From the NCBI RefSeq assembly GCF_027853245.1, contig NZ_JAPTZM010000002.1: a DNA stretch of 64,000 nt. One strand, written 5' to 3'. The translations under genes were made by a program, and so were the position numbers. Below are positions 1 to 8,843 of the stretch, one piece after another; position 1 is the stretch's first letter, and the number at the start of each line of letters is the position of its first letter. The DNA is from Atlantibacter subterraneus (GTDB taxonomy: Bacteria > Pseudomonadota > Gammaproteobacteria > Enterobacterales > Enterobacteriaceae). The notes under the pieces are model-generated. The model did not search any database. It worked only from the letters and a program-made list of their open reading frames with translations, and was not told the DNA's origin.

Positions 1-177
1 ATTTTTGATATCGCGATGGATCACGGTTACGTTTCACAGCAGACCTTTTCACGCGTTTTCCGTCGGGAATATGACATTACGCCGACCGACTACCGGCTTC
101 AGACCAGAGTCGCGGGATTAGCTTCCCGTAATAACGTTTTAACTTCAGGCTCGTATACCCAGCTAATGAGCTCATGA
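1..177 (+). CDS. soxS: SoxS, AraC-family superoxide-response activator (3' end only)
   Basis: This is the 3' end of a gene that begins before the window, in frame 1. The visible peptide contains IFDIAMDHGYVSQQTFSRVF followed by a RREYDITPTDYR-like end, which is the second helix-turn-helix and C-terminus of the AraC/XylS family and closely fits SoxS. SoxS activates oxidative-stress genes after induction by SoxR. Adjacency to a convergent pdeC is the E. coli arrangement. E. coli SoxS stops almost directly after the DYR motif; here the frame runs about 25 residues further and overlaps the 3' end of pdeC by 79 bases. MarA/Rob-type paralogues are possible from so short a piece, but location favours SoxS. 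Confidence 0.8.
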   Translation: MFDIAMDHGYVSQQTFSRVFRREYDITPTDYRLQTRVAGLASRNNVLTSGSYTQLMSS

Positions 178-1703
178 GGCGACATCGCCTTCGCGAAATA
201 CCACCCCTGACAGAACTGCACGTTACGCTTTAACAGCCAGCTAATTTGCTCAGGGGTTTCCACCCCTTCGGCAATAATCTTCAGGCGCAGGCTTTGCGCC
301 ATTTCAATAATATGTTCCACGATCAAATGGCTGGTGCTGTTGGTGGTCAGCGTATCGATAAAGGTTTTATCGATTTTCAGCATATCGACATTCAGCGAGT
401 ACAGATTGTGAAGGTTGGAATAGCCGGTACCAAAATCATCGATAGCGATTTCAAAGCCTGAGCGGCGGAAGGCCTGCACCACCGGCGCGGTTTTGGTCAC
501 GTCAATGACGCCGCGCTCGGTGACTTCAATTTTGATTTGCTGGGCTTTAACGCCAAATTGACGGTTCTTTTGTTCAATCAGGGCAATCAGCCGCGCAGAG
601 TGGAAATCGGATGCGGACAGGTTGATAGAAATGTAAAGCTCCGGATGGACCGCCAGAAATGTGCCCAGATCCTGATACAACTCTTCAATAACGTAATCGG
701 TGACCCGGGCAATCAGCCCCTCTTTTTCCGCCAGCGGAATAAATTCAACCGGGCTCATTACCGGGCCATTAAATCCCGGCCACCGCAATAGCGCTTCAGC
801 GCCAACGCAGGTACCGTTTTTAATATCGACTATTGGCTGATAATGAAGACAAAGCTGACGCTTTTGCAGTGCGCGCTGTAGCATACGGGCAGGCGAATTA
901 AACTGCTGACGAGTACGCGACCACATCAGAAGAATAATCACGCTGCAGATTAACCCCAGCGGTAAAGTCAGGGTAATTTGATGAAACCATTCCTGAAAAA
1001 TACGTTGCGAACTGGTCGAGACAATAATAGCAATCGGGCGGACGCTGGATTGGGCAATCGTATAATAGCGATCGCCCATCTGAAAGTGACTGTCTTTATT
1101 ACGGATTAGCTGGTCGAATAGTTTTGCGTCGGCTTGCTGGCTTAGCGAAAAGAATTGTTTCGTCACGGTGTCAAACAAGCCAAATTGCAAATGACTATCC
1201 GTGGACATGACTTCACTATAGGAAAGGGGATTCACTACCGCGACATAATTCCCTTTGCGCATATAAACCATTTTATGGCCGGAATAAAATGGCGTATCAC
1301 GATAATAATAAATCGCAATATTGGTGCTACGTGTATAATTTGCGGCATCCATGATCCAGTGTTGCTTCATGGTCATGGCCGTCGAACATTGAAATTCATC
1401 TTCACTGGCATAAATCAAATCAGCCACATAAAGATGGCCCCGCACGATATTCAGCATATTCGCCCGATGGTCCGCAGTGCATATTAAACCAGGCCAGGTG
1501 AGCGCTTCTTCGCGAGCGGAATCAACGTCTTTGATAACAATTTCGGTTTTGTCGAGTACTAATTGCGCAAACGCGTGGAGGTGTTCACGGGTATCACTAA
1601 TTGCGCGCAGATGAGCTAACCACAGGGCAAGCGCGACAGGAAGCAGCACCACGAGTGTAATGCCTGCCAGTCGTAACGCGTTTTTTCGTGCCCTGAAATT
1701 CAT
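99..1703 (-). CDS. pdeC: PdeC (YjcC), membrane c-di-GMP phosphodiesterase, CSS-EAL
   Basis: Degrades cyclic di-GMP. The 534-aa product (E. coli PdeC is 528) has an N-terminal membrane segment near residues 8-30, a periplasmic CSS-type sensor loop with cysteines in LICTA and FQCST, a second membrane segment near 240-265, and a C-terminal EAL domain. The EAL signature GAEALLRW, a DDFGTGYS metal site and a late AEGVET motif are all present, so the enzyme should be active. The ATG at 1703 is preferred over the upstream one at 1778 because it gives the family length and leads straight into the membrane helix. In E. coli the CSS domain is controlled by DsbA/DsbB redox state (family knowledge). It lies convergent to soxS, and a diguanylate cyclase gene follows upstream on the same strand. 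Confidence 0.93.
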   Translation of the reverse strand: MNFRARKNALRLAGITLVVLLPVALALWLAHLRAISDTREHLHAFAQLVLDKTEIVIKDVDSAREEALTWPGLICTADHRANMLNIVRGHLYVADLIYASEDEFQCSTAMTMKQHWIMDAANYTRSTNIAIYYYRDTPFYSGHKMVYMRKGNYVAVVNPLSYSEVMSTDSHLQFGLFDTVTKQFFSLSQQADAKLFDQLIRNKDSHFQMGDRYYTIAQSSVRPIAIIVSTSSQRIFQEWFHQITLTLPLGLICSVIILLMWSRTRQQFNSPARMLQRALQKRQLCLHYQPIVDIKNGTCVGAEALLRWPGFNGPVMSPVEFIPLAEKEGLIARVTDYVIEELYQDLGTFLAVHPELYISINLSASDFHSARLIALIEQKNRQFGVKAQQIKIEVTERGVIDVTKTAPVVQAFRRSGFEIAIDDFGTGYSNLHNLYSLNVDMLKIDKTFIDTLTTNSTSHLIVEHIIEMAQSLRLKIIAEGVETPEQISWLLKRNVQFCQGWYFAKAMSPHELISWVYEPEVKTLLREANPATLV

Positions 1704-1991
1704 CGTGATCTCATATCCCTGCTGTTTGTGCCTGCCTGGTGATGAATAGACACTCTCCAAACAGGCGTTACGTTGCATGAATAACGGAACATTAGCAACA
1801 GGATTTTATTATCACAGAATATAATTTCTTAACCTGTTCAGGTTATTCACAGGTTTTACCGAAAAAAAAGCGTTAATTTATCTTAAGTGCGTTATTTTCG
1901 CTGTTTAACGGTAACCTTAATTACATCTAATTAAATTTTAATAATTAAAACACCTGAATTGTCTGTGGATTATCCACTACGGGCTGAGTGG

Positions 1992-3389
1992 TTAACAAAT
2001 GTCTCCAGGCCGAACGCAAACTGTACGGCTGCGCCCGGTATGTTTAGCCTGGTAAAGGGCTTTGTCTGCTTCAGTAAGCACCTGCGAAAGGATCAACGTT
2101 TTCCCTTTTACAGCCAGCGCCCCTGCACTAAAAGACAACGTGACGGGTTGTTCATTAAGCAATAAGGGTGTCGTTATCAGCGTTTCACGAAGTTGTGTGG
2201 TAAACGTTACCGCATCATCACAATCTGCTTCTTTAAGTATCACCAGGAACTCTTCACCGCCTAAGCGGCCCACATAAAACTCTGGGAAACGGCAGGCGCG
2301 CATACAATCACAAAAATGGCGTAAGGCTTTGTCGCCTGCGGCATGCCCCCATGAATCATTAATTCGCTTAAAATAATCCAGGTCGATCATTAAAACGGCA
2401 AACGGATCGCCTGTCGTGGCGTCAAGCTCACTCTCTAACTTCTTAAGTATTTCTGCACGATTGAGACACTGAGTTAAATCGTCAATAGTGGCTTTTAGCG
2501 TCAATATTCTTTCGGCCTGCTTACGCGCGGTAATATCTAACCCGATATTCAGGACGCTGTTATCAGGTAATAATATATTAGCCCAGAGCGTGGTTAACAT
2601 CGTACCGTCACGTCGCAAAGGGTGCCATTCTTTCATGGCGGTCAGCGGGCTGGTATTAACGGATTCCCTCACGTCACTGCGAATCGCCGGGTCGGGATAA
2701 AACAGCGCTAACGGATCCTGCGCCTGGTTAATCTCGTCTATTGTCCATCCAAACACTCTTTCACATTCACCGTTCCAGAGAGTGCAACGACCATTTCTGT
2801 CGAATGAATTCATCAGCACCGGCGCACGCTCAAACAATATTTTATATTGTTCGGAAATTTGCTGGAGTTCCTGAAAGGCAAATTCACGAGCAGATTGCTC
2901 GAGTAAATAATCTCGCAGCTTGTCTGCCAGAATCGTCACGCCGTGTTTGAGAATAGTAATCGACGGCAGAGTATGCTGATAAGCTAAAAAAAGCCAGGCG
3001 GTAGAGGCATAATCGCGCAGCGGCAATTTGCATAAAATTCCGGTTTGCAGTTGCCCGAAGGGCATATCCAGGCCCGGATAAAACAACTCTCCCACGCCTT
3101 GTGACCATGAAAGAATACGCCAGGCATAGGGATGCTCAATGATACGAGGGTGCAGCAAGACCTGGCATGCCTGAGCATAGCCGTCTTCCCTCTCACCCGT
3201 ATGGTGGACCTGAAGCTCCCCGTCACGCTCAATGGCAATCCAGGTAACAGAACTGCCCAACGCGTGTTGGATATCGCCAACGATATCCTGTAATGAACGA
3301 TGCGGTAAAAGTTGCGGAATGACCTGGGTCAGGATACGCAATACCTGTGCGCCATCGCCCAGAAGATTGTGTTTTTGTGCAGTATTCAT
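1992..3389 (-). CDS. PAS-GGDEF diguanylate cyclase
   Basis: Predicted to make cyclic di-GMP from two GTP. The 465-aa protein has no clear membrane segment. Residues about 1-165 resemble a GAF-like sensor, about 183-290 form a PAS domain ending in an ITARKQAE linker, and about 300-460 form the GGDEF domain with a GGEEF active site at 377-381 and metal residues in MIDLDYFKRIND. The RxxD product-inhibition site expected just before the active site is absent (the region reads RFPEF). The gene is monocistronic, about 290 bases upstream of pdeC on the same strand, so a synthase and a hydrolase lie side by side. E. coli K-12 has no gene of this kind between pdeC and yjcB, as far as I recall. The start is the ATG at 3389. 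Confidence 0.88.
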   Translation of the reverse strand: MNTAQKHNLLGDGAQVLRILTQVIPQLLPHRSLQDIVGDIQHALGSSVTWIAIERDGELQVHHTGEREDGYAQACQVLLHPRIIEHPYAWRILSWSQGVGELFYPGLDMPFGQLQTGILCKLPLRDYASTAWLFLAYQHTLPSITILKHGVTILADKLRDYLLEQSAREFAFQELQQISEQYKILFERAPVLMNSFDRNGRCTLWNGECERVFGWTIDEINQAQDPLALFYPDPAIRSDVRESVNTSPLTAMKEWHPLRRDGTMLTTLWANILLPDNSVLNIGLDITARKQAERILTLKATIDDLTQCLNRAEILKKLESELDATTGDPFAVLMIDLDYFKRINDSWGHAAGDKALRHFCDCMRACRFPEFYVGRLGGEEFLVILKEADCDDAVTFTTQLRETLITTPLLLNEQPVTLSFSAGALAVKGKTLILSQVLTEADKALYQAKHTGRSRTVCVRPGDIC

Positions 3390-3958
3390 TTTTTATCATT
3401 TTCACATGTTGTTGAAAATAAAAATAATAAACACTTATCTGCAATGAATAATTCAATTCAACGCAACGCGAAAGACAGAATTTAATGGGCGAAACAAACA
3501 CACGTTGATGTGTAAAATTAAAATGACATCAATTATTAAAGCCCATTTAAATCAGGGAGTTGAATTATTTATTACACATAAAGACGAGTTTGCAGTCAAG
3601 CATAATGCACGACCACAGTTATGTAAATATTAAACAAATGTTATCTGCCATAACTTTATTCACTATTTCAGCCAGCAGTCAGGAAATAAATACGACAAAA
3701 GGGTGAGTTTTAATTACTGAATGGAATAACGCTTCGTTTAAGCCAACCCCTATCCCTTAATAATAACAGGGTTATTAAAGACTAAAAAAAGTTGCGCTTC
3801 GATCTGGCTAATAAAAGAACAAATGTGATATAGTTCACATATCAGATGCAACTTTGGCATTTGCGTTCATTGTTAAAAACCCCACGCTTTTTAGCCACCC
3901 TCCGGGAGCATTGCCTCCTGTGCTGAAAGCGTTGCCTTTATTTAAAGGAATCAGTGAT
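3390..3958. other. AT-rich intergenic region, diguanylate cyclase / yjcB
   Basis: This 569-base gap separates the divergent diguanylate cyclase and yjcB genes. It is clearly richer in A and T than its surroundings and holds no convincing coding frame. It must carry both promoters. A good CRP site lies at 3824-3839, and a short palindrome (AATAAC/GTTATT) lies near 3762-3777. Nothing else was recognised. Confidence 0.6.
3824..3839. promoter_or_regulatory. CRP-binding site upstream of yjcB
   Basis: The sequence TGTGATATAGTTCACA has two perfect CRP half-sites (TGTGA and TCACA) separated by six bases. It lies about 120 bases before the yjcB start and 435 bases before the diguanylate cyclase start, so yjcB is the likelier target. 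Activity is inferred from the match only. Confidence 0.7.
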
Positions 3959-4237
3959 ATGGCTACCCTGACTACTGGCATCGTGATGATGCGCTGGCAA
4001 ATTGTCAGCGCTGTGATGATGTTTCTTGCCAGCACCCTGAATATTCAATTTCGTAAATCTGATTATGCAGTGCTGGCGGTAATCAGCAGCGGAATAGGCA
4101 TTGCCGCATCCTGTGCATTTGCCACGGGTTTGCTGGGTTTGTCTATTGATTTTGTGGCGACATGGACCCACGTCAAGGATGTGATGTGGGATGTCCTCAG
4201 TAAAACGCCGCCCGAGTGGCCGATGATCCTGACCTGA
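3959..4237 (+). CDS. yjcB: YjcB family inner-membrane protein
   Basis: A 92-aa protein (E. coli YjcB is 93) of unknown function. It has two hydrophobic stretches, about residues 11-28 and 40-62, ending in the conserved tail TPPEWPMILT. The frame is open further upstream to 3854, but the ATG at 3959 is chosen because a ribosome site (AAAGGA) lies just before it and it reproduces the family N-terminus (MATLTTG, compare MGTLTTG). It sits between a divergent diguanylate cyclase and a convergent unknown gene, and is followed at once by a strong terminator. Confidence 0.88.
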   Translation: MATLTTGIVMMRWQIVSAVMMFLASTLNIQFRKSDYAVLAVISSGIGIAASCAFATGLLGLSIDFVATWTHVKDVMWDVLSKTPPEWPMILT

Positions 4238-4243
4238 TTTTCC

Positions 4244-4272
4244 AGCCTCTGCTTTGCAGAGGCTTTTTTTTT
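4244..4272 (+). terminator. Rho-independent terminator after yjcB
   Basis: A perfect nine-base stem, AGCCTCTGC and GCAGAGGCT, with a TTT loop is followed by eight T. The T-run touches the stop codon of the convergent gene at 4271. Confidence 0.92.
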
Positions 4273-4615
4273 ACATGCAACCTGCACAGCTGGTACAACG
4301 CCAGTCCTGCTTGTTAACCGCCTTCCAGAAAGCCCGATAATTTTCTTCATCCAGTGGGATAGCGTTATCAAAAAAGCAATCCGTTAGCCATTCAACATTT
4401 TCGAGTATCCATTCATCTTCAGGCAACCCATCTGCAAAAGTTTCATCATCGGGATCGATAATGGAATAGATCCCCCGAGTGCCCATATCTTTTTCGCGGC
4501 GAGATTCAGGCAGTTCGACTGACCGCCCTCCAAAGGTAATTATCCAGTGGCCATGACAAAGCAAATTGCCGCGGCGGCTCCATTCGGCTTTAAATGGATT
4601 GGTAGCGATATTCAT
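4271..4615 (-). CDS. Unknown acidic 114-aa protein
   Basis: I do not recognise a family. The product is soluble, acidic in its second half (DPDDETFADGLPEDEW) and contains a CTSCAGCM cysteine cluster at the extreme C-terminus. The N-terminal part has aromatic and beta-strand-like character (GHWIITFGGRSVELP). The ATG at 4615 is preferred to one six codons upstream because GGGAG lies at good spacing before it. The gene lies between convergent yjcB and ssb, separated from ssb by about 240 bases without other genes. Size and composition would fit a small immunity- or accessory-type protein, but nothing in the sequence proves a role. Confidence 0.65.
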   Translation of the reverse strand: MNIATNPFKAEWSRRGNLLCHGHWIITFGGRSVELPESRREKDMGTRGIYSIIDPDDETFADGLPEDEWILENVEWLTDCFFDNAIPLDEENYRAFWKAVNKQDWRCTSCAGCM

Positions 4616-4804
4616 CCGGTCTCCCTGTGGCATTTAAATATATAAAGCCTTTTATTTTGTGGGAGTGAGTTTCGCATCAGATCATTAAGGCGAAAATCCT
4701 AACAAAGAGGTAGGTATTAACGGCAGGAGAGTAACAGAGATTTTTAAATAGCGGTGGGAAGACCAGGATTGAACATTATTATTGATGCATTTGCCTGAGA
4801 GAAA

Positions 4805-4831
4805 TAAAAAACCCGCAATAAATATTGCGGG
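4805..4831 (-). terminator. Terminator after ssb
   Basis: Read on the minus strand, the nine-base stem CCCGCAATA/TATTGCGGG is followed by a run of T (seen as AAATAAAAA on the plus strand). It lies 27 bases past the ssb stop. Confidence 0.9.
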
Positions 4832-4857
4832 CCTGGTATTTGTTGCCTGATGCCACA

Positions 4858-5394
4858 TCAGAACGGGATATCGTCGTCGAAATCCATCGGCGGTTCATTG
4901 TTAGACTGCGCCGGAGCCTGCTGCTGCGGACGAGATTGCGCGCCGCCGCTGAACTGGCCGCCCTGAGGCTGCTGCTGCGGTTGCTGAGGCTGGCCCCAAC
5001 CGCCCTGCTGCTGGCCGCCACCTGCCGGTGCGCCGCCGCCCTGGCGTCCACCCAACATCTGCATAACGCCGCCAATTTGCGGAACGTTAATCTCGGTGGT
5101 GTAACGCTCCTGGCCGGATTGATCGGTCCATTTGCGGGTACGCAACTGGCCTTCAATATAGACCTGTGAGCCTTTACGCAGATATTCACCGGCGACTTCC
5201 GCCAGTTTGCCGAACATCACAACGCGGTGCCATTCGGTCTGCTCTTTCATCTCGCCGGTCTGCTTGTCGCGCCAGGAGTCGGAGGTAGCCAGCGTGAAGT
5301 TAGCGACTGCGCCGCCACTCGGCAAATAGCGTACTTCCGGGTCCTGACCCAGATTACCAACGAGAATAACCTTGTTTACGCCTCTGCTGGCCAT
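4858..5394 (-). CDS. ssb: Single-stranded DNA-binding protein SSB
   Basis: Binds and protects single-stranded DNA in replication, recombination and repair. It is 178 aa, the same length as E. coli SSB. The N-terminal OB-fold (residues about 1-112) starts MASRGVNKVILVGNLG. A low-complexity Gly/Pro/Gln linker (about 113-165) leads to the acidic partner-binding tail MDFDDDIPF. The Gln/Pro-rich linker differs in detail from E. coli, as is common. It is divergent from uvrA across a shared regulatory gap carrying a LexA box. Confidence 0.98.
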   Translation of the reverse strand: MASRGVNKVILVGNLGQDPEVRYLPSGGAVANFTLATSDSWRDKQTGEMKEQTEWHRVVMFGKLAEVAGEYLRKGSQVYIEGQLRTRKWTDQSGQERYTTEINVPQIGGVMQMLGGRQGGGAPAGGGQQQGGWGQPQQPQQQPQGGQFSGGAQSRPQQQAPAQSNNEPPMDFDDDIPF

Positions 5395-5538
5395 GAATCA
5401 CTCTCCTGAAGGGTTTCTAAATAGTGTAAACGCGCGATTGTACCATCACAAAGCCGCAGTTTGATAGCTGCGAGCATTGTTCCAGAAAAAATCGCCGGGG
5501 CGTCATTTTTGCACAAATCACTGTAAGATGCATTCCAA

Positions 5539-5558
5539 TACTGTATATCCATTCAGGT
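5539..5558. promoter_or_regulatory. LexA (SOS) box between ssb and uvrA
   Basis: The sequence TACTGTATATCCATTCAGGT has the CTG-N10-CAG core and differs from the known E. coli uvrA box (from memory) at one inner position. It lies 97 bases before the uvrA start and 145 before ssb, so it can repress both promoters. Confidence 0.93.
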
Positions 5559-5654
5559 TAAATTGTGTCATAATTAGCCGTTTCTGACAGCCGGTTCTCT
5601 TTTCTTGCGCAACATGAAAGACCAGGCAAACAGCGTTTCTACCGGGAAAGGTGA

Positions 5655-8489
5655 ATGGATAAGATAGAAGTACGGGGCGCCCGCACCCACAATCTCAAGA
5701 ATATCAATCTCGTCATCCCCCGCGACAAGCTTATTGTCGTGACAGGGCTGTCGGGCTCAGGCAAATCCTCACTGGCTTTTGACACTTTGTATGCCGAAGG
5801 GCAGCGTCGCTACGTCGAATCGCTGTCGGCGTATGCGCGTCAATTCCTGTCGCTGATGGAAAAACCGGATGTCGACCATATCGAGGGGCTCTCCCCTGCG
5901 ATTTCGATCGAGCAAAAATCGACGTCGCATAACCCGCGCTCCACGGTGGGTACCATCACTGAAATTCACGATTACCTGCGCCTGCTGTTTGCCCGCGTCG
6001 GCGAACCGCGCTGCCCGGACCATAACGTGCCGCTGGCGGCGCAAACCGTCAGCCAGATGGTGGATAACGTGCTGTCGCAGCCGGAAGGCAAACGCCTGAT
6101 GCTGCTGGCACCGGTGATCAAAGAGCGTAAAGGCGAACACACCAAAACCCTGGAAAACCTGGCGAGCCAGGGGTATATCCGCGCCCGTATTGACGGTGAG
6201 GTGTGCGATCTTTCCGATCCGCCGACCCTCGAACTGCATAAAAAACACACCATTGAAGTAGTTATCGATCGATTTAAAGTGCGCGAAGATCTGGCGCAGC
6301 GTCTGGCGGAATCGTTTGAAACCGCGCTGGAACTCTCCGGCGGCACGGCGATGGTCGCAGATATGGACAACCCCGACGCGGAAGAGATGCTGTTTTCAGC
6401 TAACTTCGCCTGCCCGGTATGCGGCTACAGCATGCGCGAACTGGAACCGCGCCTGTTTTCGTTCAACAACCCAGCGGGCGCATGCCCGACCTGCGATGGG
6501 CTGGGCGTGCAGCAATATTTCGACCCGGATCGCGTGGTGCAGAACGGCGAGCTGTCGCTGGCAGGCGGCGCTATCCGCGGCTGGGACCGCCGTAACTTTT
6601 ACTACTTCACCATGCTGCGTTCGCTGGCGGATCACTACAAATTCGACGTGGAAACCCCGTGGAATGAACTGAGCGCGACCGTGAAGAACGTAGTGCTCAA
6701 CGGTTCCGGCCGGGAAACCATCGAATTTAAATACATGAACGATCGCGGTGATACCTCCGTGCGCCGCCATCCGTTTGAAGGCGTGCTGCACAATATGGAG
6801 CGCCGCTATAAAGAAACCGAGTCCTCCGCCGTGCGTGAAGACCTGGCGAAATTTATCAGCAACCGCCCCTGCGCCACCTGCGAAGGCACCCGCCTGCGCC
6901 GTGAATCGCGCCACGTGTTTGTTGAAAACACGGCGTTGCCGACCATCTCTGATATGAGCATCGGCCACGCCATGGATTTTTTCACTAATCTGAAACTGTC
7001 CGGCCAGCGCGCGAAAATCGCTGAAAAAGTACTGAAGGAGATTGGCGATCGTCTGAAATTCCTGGTGAACGTCGGCCTCAACTATTTAACGCTTTCCCGC
7101 TCGGCGGAGACCCTGTCCGGCGGCGAAGCCCAGCGTATCCGTCTGGCGAGCCAGATCGGCGCGGGCCTGGTGGGCGTCATGTACGTACTGGATGAGCCGT
7201 CAATCGGCCTGCACCAGCGCGATAACGAACGCCTGCTGGAAACGCTGATCCACCTGCGCGATCTCGGTAACACCGTGATTGTGGTGGAGCACGACGAAGA
7301 TGCGATTCGCGCCGCCGACCATATTATTGATATCGGTCCCGGTGCGGGCGTGCACGGCGGCCAGGTCGTGGCTGAAGGCACCATGAAAGACATCATGGCG
7401 GTTAAGGAGTCGCTGACCGGCCAGTACCTGAGCGGCAAGCGGGAAATTTCGGTACCGAAGCAGCGCATACCGGCAGATCCGGCGAAAGTGCTTAAGCTCG
7501 TGGGCGCGAAAGGTAACAACCTGAAAGACGTGACGCTGACGCTGCCGGTGGGGCTGTTTACCTGTATTACCGGGGTATCCGGCTCGGGTAAATCGACGCT
7601 GATCAACGATACGCTGTTCCCGATTGCCCAGCGCCAGCTTAACGGCGCGACGATCGCTGAACCTGCGCCGTATCGCGAAATCCACGGTATGGAGCATTTC
7701 GATAAAGTTATCGATATCGATCAGAGCCCGATTGGCCGAACTCCACGATCCAACCCGGCGACCTATACCGGCGTGTTTACGCCGGTGCGCGAGCTGTTTG
7801 CCGGCGTGCCGGAATCGCGCTCTCGCGGCTATACGCCGGGGCGTTTCAGCTTTAACGTGCGCGGAGGCCGCTGCGAAGCCTGCCAGGGCGACGGGGTGAT
7901 TAAGGTAGAGATGCACTTCCTGCCGGATATCTACGTGCCCTGCGACCAGTGCAAAGGCAAACGCTATAACCGCGAAACCCTGGAAATTAAGTACAAGGGC
8001 AAGAGCATTCATGAAGTGCTGGATATGACGATTGAAGACGCACGCGCGTTCTTCGACGCGGTGCCCGCGCTGGCGCGTAAGCTGCAAACCCTGATGGACG
8101 TGGGGCTGTCTTATATCCGGCTTGGTCAGTCCGCCACCACGCTGTCCGGCGGCGAGGCCCAGCGCGTGAAGCTGGCGCGCGAGCTGTCGAAGCGCGGTAC
8201 CGGCCAGACGTTGTATATCCTTGATGAACCCACTACCGGCCTGCATTTTGCCGATATCCAGCAGTTGCTTGACGTATTGCACCAGTTACGCGATCAAGGC
8301 AATACCATTGTGGTGATTGAACACAACCTGGACGTCATTAAAACCGCAGACTGGATTGTGGATCTGGGGCCGGAAGGCGGCAGCGGAGGCGGCGAAATTC
8401 TGGTGTCAGGCACGCCGGAAACCGTCGCTGAATGCGAAGCCTCTTATACGGCGCGCTTCCTGAAACCGATGCTTCCAAAATCTCGCTAG
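5655..8489 (+). CDS. uvrA: UvrABC nucleotide excision repair subunit UvrA
   Basis: Damage-sensing ATPase of nucleotide excision repair, acting as a dimer with UvrB. The 944-aa protein (E. coli 940) has two ABC modules: Walker A GLSGSGKSS near residue 31 and GVSGSGKST near 640, each paired with an LSGGEAQR signature and a DEP Walker B. Zinc-finger cysteines appear as CPVCGYS with CPTC, and later CEAC with CDQC. The ATG at 5655 follows GGGAAAGGTG. The stop codon abuts that of convergent yjbR with no gap. SOS control through the upstream LexA box is expected. Confidence 0.99.
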   Translation: MDKIEVRGARTHNLKNINLVIPRDKLIVVTGLSGSGKSSLAFDTLYAEGQRRYVESLSAYARQFLSLMEKPDVDHIEGLSPAISIEQKSTSHNPRSTVGTITEIHDYLRLLFARVGEPRCPDHNVPLAAQTVSQMVDNVLSQPEGKRLMLLAPVIKERKGEHTKTLENLASQGYIRARIDGEVCDLSDPPTLELHKKHTIEVVIDRFKVREDLAQRLAESFETALELSGGTAMVADMDNPDAEEMLFSANFACPVCGYSMRELEPRLFSFNNPAGACPTCDGLGVQQYFDPDRVVQNGELSLAGGAIRGWDRRNFYYFTMLRSLADHYKFDVETPWNELSATVKNVVLNGSGRETIEFKYMNDRGDTSVRRHPFEGVLHNMERRYKETESSAVREDLAKFISNRPCATCEGTRLRRESRHVFVENTALPTISDMSIGHAMDFFTNLKLSGQRAKIAEKVLKEIGDRLKFLVNVGLNYLTLSRSAETLSGGEAQRIRLASQIGAGLVGVMYVLDEPSIGLHQRDNERLLETLIHLRDLGNTVIVVEHDEDAIRAADHIIDIGPGAGVHGGQVVAEGTMKDIMAVKESLTGQYLSGKREISVPKQRIPADPAKVLKLVGAKGNNLKDVTLTLPVGLFTCITGVSGSGKSTLINDTLFPIAQRQLNGATIAEPAPYREIHGMEHFDKVIDIDQSPIGRTPRSNPATYTGVFTPVRELFAGVPESRSRGYTPGRFSFNVRGGRCEACQGDGVIKVEMHFLPDIYVPCDQCKGKRYNRETLEIKYKGKSIHEVLDMTIEDARAFFDAVPALARKLQTLMDVGLSYIRLGQSATTLSGGEAQRVKLARELSKRGTGQTLYILDEPTTGLHFADIQQLLDVLHQLRDQGNTIVVIEHNLDVIKTADWIVDLGPEGGSGGGEILVSGTPETVAECEASYTARFLKPMLPKSR

Positions 8490-8843
8490 TTATACTGACA
8501 ATTGCTGCCTGACCTGTTCAGGCAGCAACGTCACCGCCTGCTGATAGGATGCGTCAATCAGATAGTAAATTTGCGACGCGGGCAGGCTGCCATCCAGATA
8601 TACCGTGCTCCAGTGCGCCTTATTAAGGTGGGCGCTGGGAAACACGTCTTCATGTTTTTGACGCAGCAGCTCAGCCAGTTCCGGGCTGGTTTTTAACGAA
8701 ACCGCTGGCCGCTGATCCACATCGTGAACCATAGCGAACAGCACATCCACCAGCTTGATTTGTGTTGCTTTCCAGTCGCTATGAACGCTCTGCTCGGCGC
8801 CCGCTTTCTTCATGCAATAATCCAGTAAATCCGAGTTCGTCAT
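8490..8843 (-). CDS. yjbR: YjbR, MmcQ/YjbR family DNA-binding-fold protein
   Basis: A 117-aa protein (E. coli 118) of the MmcQ/YjbR family (CyaY-like or double-wing fold), of uncertain role. Family motifs include DWKATQIK, RPAVSLKTSPELAELLRQ and HLNKAHWSTVYLDGSLP. The frame is open ten codons further upstream, but the ATG at 8843 fits the family start and has AGGGGA before it. It overlaps the end of the yjbQ remnant by the usual ATGA-type coupling, which suggests it kept the ribosome site that lay inside yjbQ. Confidence 0.93.
   Translation of the reverse strand: MTNSDLLDYCMKKAGAEQSVHSDWKATQIKLVDVLFAMVHDVDQRPAVSLKTSPELAELLRQKHEDVFPSAHLNKAHWSTVYLDGSLPASQIYYLIDASYQQAVTLLPEQVRQQLSV

Noticed and set aside
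7200..8282. 360-codon open frame antisense to uvrA
   Set aside because: It is fully covered by the conserved uvrA coding sequence and has no family features; a codon-bias shadow.
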